Shown one piece after another: positions 5,635-7,678 of a DNA stretch of 7,678 nucleotides. The notes under the pieces are model-generated. The model ran no database searches and had not been told where the DNA came from. It was given only the letters and a program-made list of their open reading frames with translations. Location: contig JAPVSJ010000088.1 of NCBI GenBank assembly GCA_047519745.1, positions 1-7,678 on the forward strand. The letters run 5' to 3'. Origin of the DNA: VRUE01 sp047519745 (GTDB lineage: Bacteria > Actinomycetota > Thermoleophilia > Solirubrobacterales > 70-9). Made by a program: the position numbers and the translations under genes. Numbering within the stretch: the stretch's first letter is position 1; the number at the start of each line of letters is the position of its first letter.

Positions 5635-6096
5635 CTACGGCTTGAAGACCATCAGGACGAGGATCGCTGGGACGAGCGCGGCGGAGGCATAGTTCGCCAC
5701 CCGTGAAAGCGGGTCGTCGAGCAGGATCCGAAGCTCGGCATCCACCTGCCCGCCTTCGCTTGCCAATCGAGTTGCCAGCTTGCGGGCCTGTTTCGGGCGC
5801 TGCCCGCCGAAGCCGCCGAGCAGGAGTGCCGCCGCGAAGAGGGCGATCGCCGCATCGACCCAGCCGGTGCCGAAGCCGACACCCTCCAGATCGACCAGCC
5901 ACAGTCCACAGGCAAGCAACAGCAGGCCCCCTGAGACGACCAGCAGGGCCCCCACCCGCGCCAAGCCGAGAAGCAGTGCTACCTCCGCCGGCCGCTCGCG
6001 CCGGCGAGCCGACTCGAAGGCGACTCCAGCAAGGACGATGCCGGCGACGAACAGCAGAACGCCGAGCAAGTGGAAGAAGAGCACGGCGTCCTCCAT
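5635..6096 (-). CDS. Small integral membrane protein, DUF2269-like
   Basis: The product has 153 residues and four predicted spans at about 6-26, 43-66, 78-97 and 134-150. A basic patch (ESARRRERP, 28-36) follows span 1, and a charged loop (QRPKQARKLATRLASEGG, about 99-116) precedes the last span. The opening HLLGVLLFVAGIV with a histidine in span 1 and the overall size are typical of the DUF2269 group of predicted membrane proteins. That family name is a tentative call from memory. The function is unknown. The gene lies 82 bases downstream of the TetR gene on the same strand, with a structured intergenic region between them, so it may be part of the regulator's transcript. No clear Shine-Dalgarno precedes the ATG at 6096. 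Confidence 0.65.
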   Translation of the reverse strand: MEDAVLFFHLLGVLLFVAGIVLAGVAFESARRRERPAEVALLLGLARVGALLVVSGGLLLLACGLWLVDLEGVGFGTGWVDAAIALFAAALLLGGFGGQRPKQARKLATRLASEGGQVDAELRILLDDPLSRVANYASAALVPAILVLMVFKP

Positions 6097-6120
6097 GGAC
6101 CAAGCATTGCCGATCCGTAA

Positions 6121-6181
6121 GGCTCGTGACTAAGGTCGAGCCGCGGAACGCAACAAGTCCTATCAGTTGGCGACGACCTTA
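6121..6181 (-). promoter_or_regulatory. Two competing stem-loops between the TetR and DUF2269-like genes
   Basis: In the minus-strand transcript, TAAGGTCG (6181-6174) pairs perfectly with CGACCTTA (6138-6131). An inner imperfect CGC-AAC/GTTGGCG pairing can extend that stem. A second stem pairs GGCTCG (6142-6137) with CGAGCC (6126-6121). The stems share bases 6137-6138, so they cannot both form fully. The first stem includes the TetR stop codon. No U-tract follows either stem, so a simple terminator is unlikely. It may be a processing or attenuation element ahead of the DUF2269-like gene. Confidence 0.35.
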
Positions 6182-6796
6182 TGCGGGAGATTCAACGCCC
6201 AGCGCCGCGAGGGCGGCGAGGGCGCCCTGCGCAGCGGCGGTCAGGCGCTCGGCGCTCGGCACGCGCTCGGGGTCCAGCTGCCACTGGACCAGGAGGCCGT
6301 CGAAGAGGGCGATGATCAGCGCCGCCAGGGCGTCGACGTCCACGTCCGTCGCGCCGATCTCGGCGAAGGCCTCCCGGGTGGTCGCGGCGATCGTACGGTG
6401 GAAGTCGTCGTAGCTCGCCGCCATCTCGGTGCGCAGATCCTCCGAGCGGGCCAGCTGCGCCCAGGCCTCGAGGCAAGCGGCGACCAGTGCCCGGTTCTCC
6501 TCGAGCGAGTCCATCACTCCGGCCACGCTGCGCCGCAGGCGCTCCAGCGGCGTCGCCGGGCCGGGCTCGGCCGCCAGCGCGATCAGCGGCTTCAGCCAGC
6601 GCTGGAACGCCTCGCCGACGGCGACGTTGAGGAGGCGCTCCTTGGAGCCGAAGTGGTAGCCGATCGAGGCGAGGTTCGTGCCCGAGGCCGCGACCAGGTC
6701 GCGCGAAGTCGTCCGCGCATAGCCCCTCTCCCGCAGGCAGACGATCGCCGCCTCCAGCAGGCGCTCTCTGTGACCCTCCTCACGCTCTCTCGCCAT
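6179..6796 (-). CDS. TetR/AcrR-family transcriptional regulator
   Basis: This is a 205-residue regulator. The N-terminal DNA-binding domain covers about residues 9-57: ERLLEAAIVCLRERGYARTTSRDL, then VAASGTNLASIGYHFGSKERLL, the classic helix-turn-helix with the G-x-YHFGSKE-LL end of TetR proteins. The remaining helical domain (about 60-205) would bind an unknown ligand and form the dimer; its MDSLEENRALVAACLEAWAQL segment is typical. It is transcribed away from the secreted-protein/MMPL genes, and three palindromes plus its own TATAAT box lie in the 72-bp gap. It therefore very likely represses itself and the divergent unit, as is usual for TetR-MMPL pairs. AAGGCGAG just before the ATG is a usable ribosome site. 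The downstream DUF2269-like gene may be co-transcribed. Confidence 0.96.
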   Translation of the reverse strand: MAREREEGHRERLLEAAIVCLRERGYARTTSRDLVAASGTNLASIGYHFGSKERLLNVAVGEAFQRWLKPLIALAAEPGPATPLERLRRSVAGVMDSLEENRALVAACLEAWAQLARSEDLRTEMAASYDDFHRTIAATTREAFAEIGATDVDVDALAALIIALFDGLLVQWQLDPERVPSAERLTAAAQGALAALAALGVESPA

Positions 6797-6807
6797 CTCG
6801 CCTTCTT

Positions 6808-6813
6808 ATTATA
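6808..6813 (-). promoter_or_regulatory. -10 element of the TetR gene
   Basis: On the minus strand the sequence reads TGTATAATAAG, a perfect TATAAT box. Transcription would start near 6801, only about five bases before the ATG at 6796, so the message would have almost no leader. No convincing -35 box is seen. The box overlaps the TATACA arm of the palindrome at 6810-6823, so a bound repressor would block it. Confidence 0.55.
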
Positions 6814-6847
6814 CATCTGTATAGATCTAAACGGACGTATGTACATA
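6810..6847. promoter_or_regulatory. Array of palindromes, likely TetR operators
   Basis: Three palindromes lie in the AT-rich gap between divergent genes: TATACA-TC-TGTATA (6810-6823), TAGATCTA (6822-6829) and TATGTACATA (6838-6847). The first and third share a TACAT core, and their centres are 26 bp apart. They stand out against the GC-rich surroundings and cover the region needed for both promoters. Binding by the adjacent TetR protein is inferred from position. Confidence 0.6.
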
Positions 6848-6868
6848 TAGCGACCCGGGAGGCTTCCC

Positions 6869-7465
6869 ATGAGCAGCCATTTCCGCCCACTTCTCCTCGC
6901 TCTCAGCGTCCTCGCCATCTCCCTGCTGCTGGCCGTGACGGCCCCCGTGTTCGCGATGCCGAGCGGCGCGGCCGAGGCCGGCCGGCTTCAGTCCAGCCTG
7001 GCTCGAATCGCGAAGCTGATCAACCGGGGGGTGCGCCCGCCGGCGCTGCGCCTGGCGCGGGATCTGCCGGCCGACGCGAAGCGGCTGGGCGTGCTGCGCG
7101 AACCGGCGAGCACGACCCAAACCCAGATCGGGATCGCCCTCGACGAGTTGCGCCAGATGGGCGTCACCACCATCCTCGACCCTCACTACCTGCCGGCGCT
7201 GGTCGCCGCCGGGCGCGCCTTCGTCGCGGTCAGCGGCCAGGACCCGCTGACCCGGACGACGATCAACCCCGAATACCTCGGCCTCGAGGGCGAACTCGCG
7301 GCGAACGAAGCACGGCTGGGCAGCTCGGCCGGCGACGCCGGTGAGGTCTCCGCCGGCGTCAAGCGCCTCACCCGGGCGCTGGCCGACGCGAAGCGGCGCG
7401 CCGGAAGACTCGAGCGTCGGATACGGCGCTTGCGCACCGGCGGCGCTGCGCGGGCGGGGCCGTAG
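6869..7465 (+). CDS. Secreted protein of unknown function, upstream of an MMPL transporter
   Basis: I do not recognise a family for this 198-residue protein. Residues 1-29 form a signal peptide (MSSHFR, a hydrophobic core, then APVFA before a likely cut at 29/30). The mature part is helical, with RIAKLINRGVRPPALRLARDLPADAKRL (46-73), a central QIGIALDELRQMGVTTILDPHYLPALVAAGRAF region and an Arg-rich coiled coil (about 162-189, VKRLTRALADAKRRAGRLERRIRRLR). It has no cysteine in the mature chain and no second membrane span, so it should be released outside the membrane. GGGAGG (6857-6862) lies six bases before the ATG. The MMPL gene follows 15 bases after its stop, so the two are co-transcribed and probably under TetR control. 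It could be an accessory subunit of the transporter, which is inference. Confidence 0.8.
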   Translation: MSSHFRPLLLALSVLAISLLLAVTAPVFAMPSGAAEAGRLQSSLARIAKLINRGVRPPALRLARDLPADAKRLGVLREPASTTQTQIGIALDELRQMGVTTILDPHYLPALVAAGRAFVAVSGQDPLTRTTINPEYLGLEGELAANEARLGSSAGDAGEVSAGVKRLTRALADAKRRAGRLERRIRRLRTGGAARAGP

Positions 7466-7480
7466 GGAGGTCCGACGGCG

Positions 7481-7678
7481 ATGACCGCCACGCCGCGCAC
7501 CGCCACCTGTCCCTGGCTGGTGCTGGGCGGCTGGCTGCTGGTCGTGGCGGTGCTGACGCTGGTCGGCAGGGGGATAGCCGACCGCCTCTCCCCCACCTCG
7601 CTGCTCGTGCCGGGGACCCCGTCCGCCCGCGCCCAGGCGATGCTGGAGCGCCAATTCGGCAACTCGGTGGCGGTCACC
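7481..7678 (+). CDS. MMPL/RND-family transporter (partial, N-terminus only)
   Basis: Only the first 66 residues are in the window. A short N-terminus (MTATPRTATCP) is followed by the first membrane span (about 12-28, WLVLGGWLLVVAVLTLVG) and the start of the large outer domain: RLSPTSLLVPGTPSARAQAMLERQFGNSVAV. The PGT-S-A-A--ML--QFG pattern is typical of MMPL-type RND transporters in actinobacteria, which export lipids or hydrophobic compounds by proton exchange. AGGGAGGT (7464-7471) nine bases upstream is a strong ribosome site and fixes the ATG at 7481. The family call rests on the N-terminus and on the TetR context, because the conserved transmembrane core is outside the window. Confidence 0.8.
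   Translation, partial: MTATPRTATCPWLVLGGWLLVVAVLTLVGRGIADRLSPTSLLVPGTPSARAQAMLERQFGNSVAVT

Noticed and set aside
6827..7654. Minus-strand open frame of 275 codons
   Set aside because: It is antisense to the secreted-protein and MMPL genes and runs through the operator region; its translation is Arg/Gly/Gln-rich with no recognisable domain.

Overview
The window is very GC-rich (about two thirds G+C by eye). Genes are tightly packed, overlap at starts and stops, and show TANNNT-type -10 boxes. Together with SHOCT-domain membrane proteins, a DUF6448-type protein and MMPL/TetR pairs, this suggests a high-GC actinobacterium, possibly of the Thermoleophilia/Solirubrobacter type. That placement is inference: there is no rRNA or marker gene here. 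I see no tRNA, rRNA, CRISPR array, insertion sequence or phage gene, and no gene-free stretch longer than about 160 bases.

Layout. (1) 1-1915, minus strand: an ABC-2 type exporter operon with an ATPase, a first permease whose GTG start overlaps the ATPase stop, and a second permease that runs off the left edge. (2) 1916-2077: a divergent promoter region with short dyads. (3) 2078-3642, plus strand: a compact three-gene unit. It encodes a secreted/anchored methionine-rich protein with a C-terminal SHOCT domain, a small one-span SHOCT membrane protein, and a membrane-anchored monohaem cytochrome c with a Met/Gly tail. (4) 3669-4205, minus: a DUF6448-type protein, head to head across 41 bp with (5) 4247-5557, plus: an APC-superfamily amino acid permease. 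(6) 5635-6096, minus: a small four-span membrane protein (DUF2269-like), 82 bp downstream of (7) 6179-6796, minus: a TetR regulator. (8) 6797-6868: an AT-rich divergent control region with three stacked palindromes and a TATAAT box. (9) 6869-7465, plus: an unrecognised secreted protein with a C-terminal coiled coil, followed by (10) 7481-end, plus: the N-terminus of an MMPL/RND-type transporter.

How the parts may work together. The TetR regulator probably controls both itself and the divergent secreted-protein/MMPL unit, a standard efflux arrangement. The most unusual part is the 2078-3642 unit. It puts a soft-metal-like Met/His/Cys extracytoplasmic domain, two SHOCT tails on the cytoplasmic face and a haem c protein in one apparent operon, divergent from an ABC exporter. 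A role in extracytoplasmic copper handling or electron transfer is a reasonable hypothesis but is not proven by the sequence.
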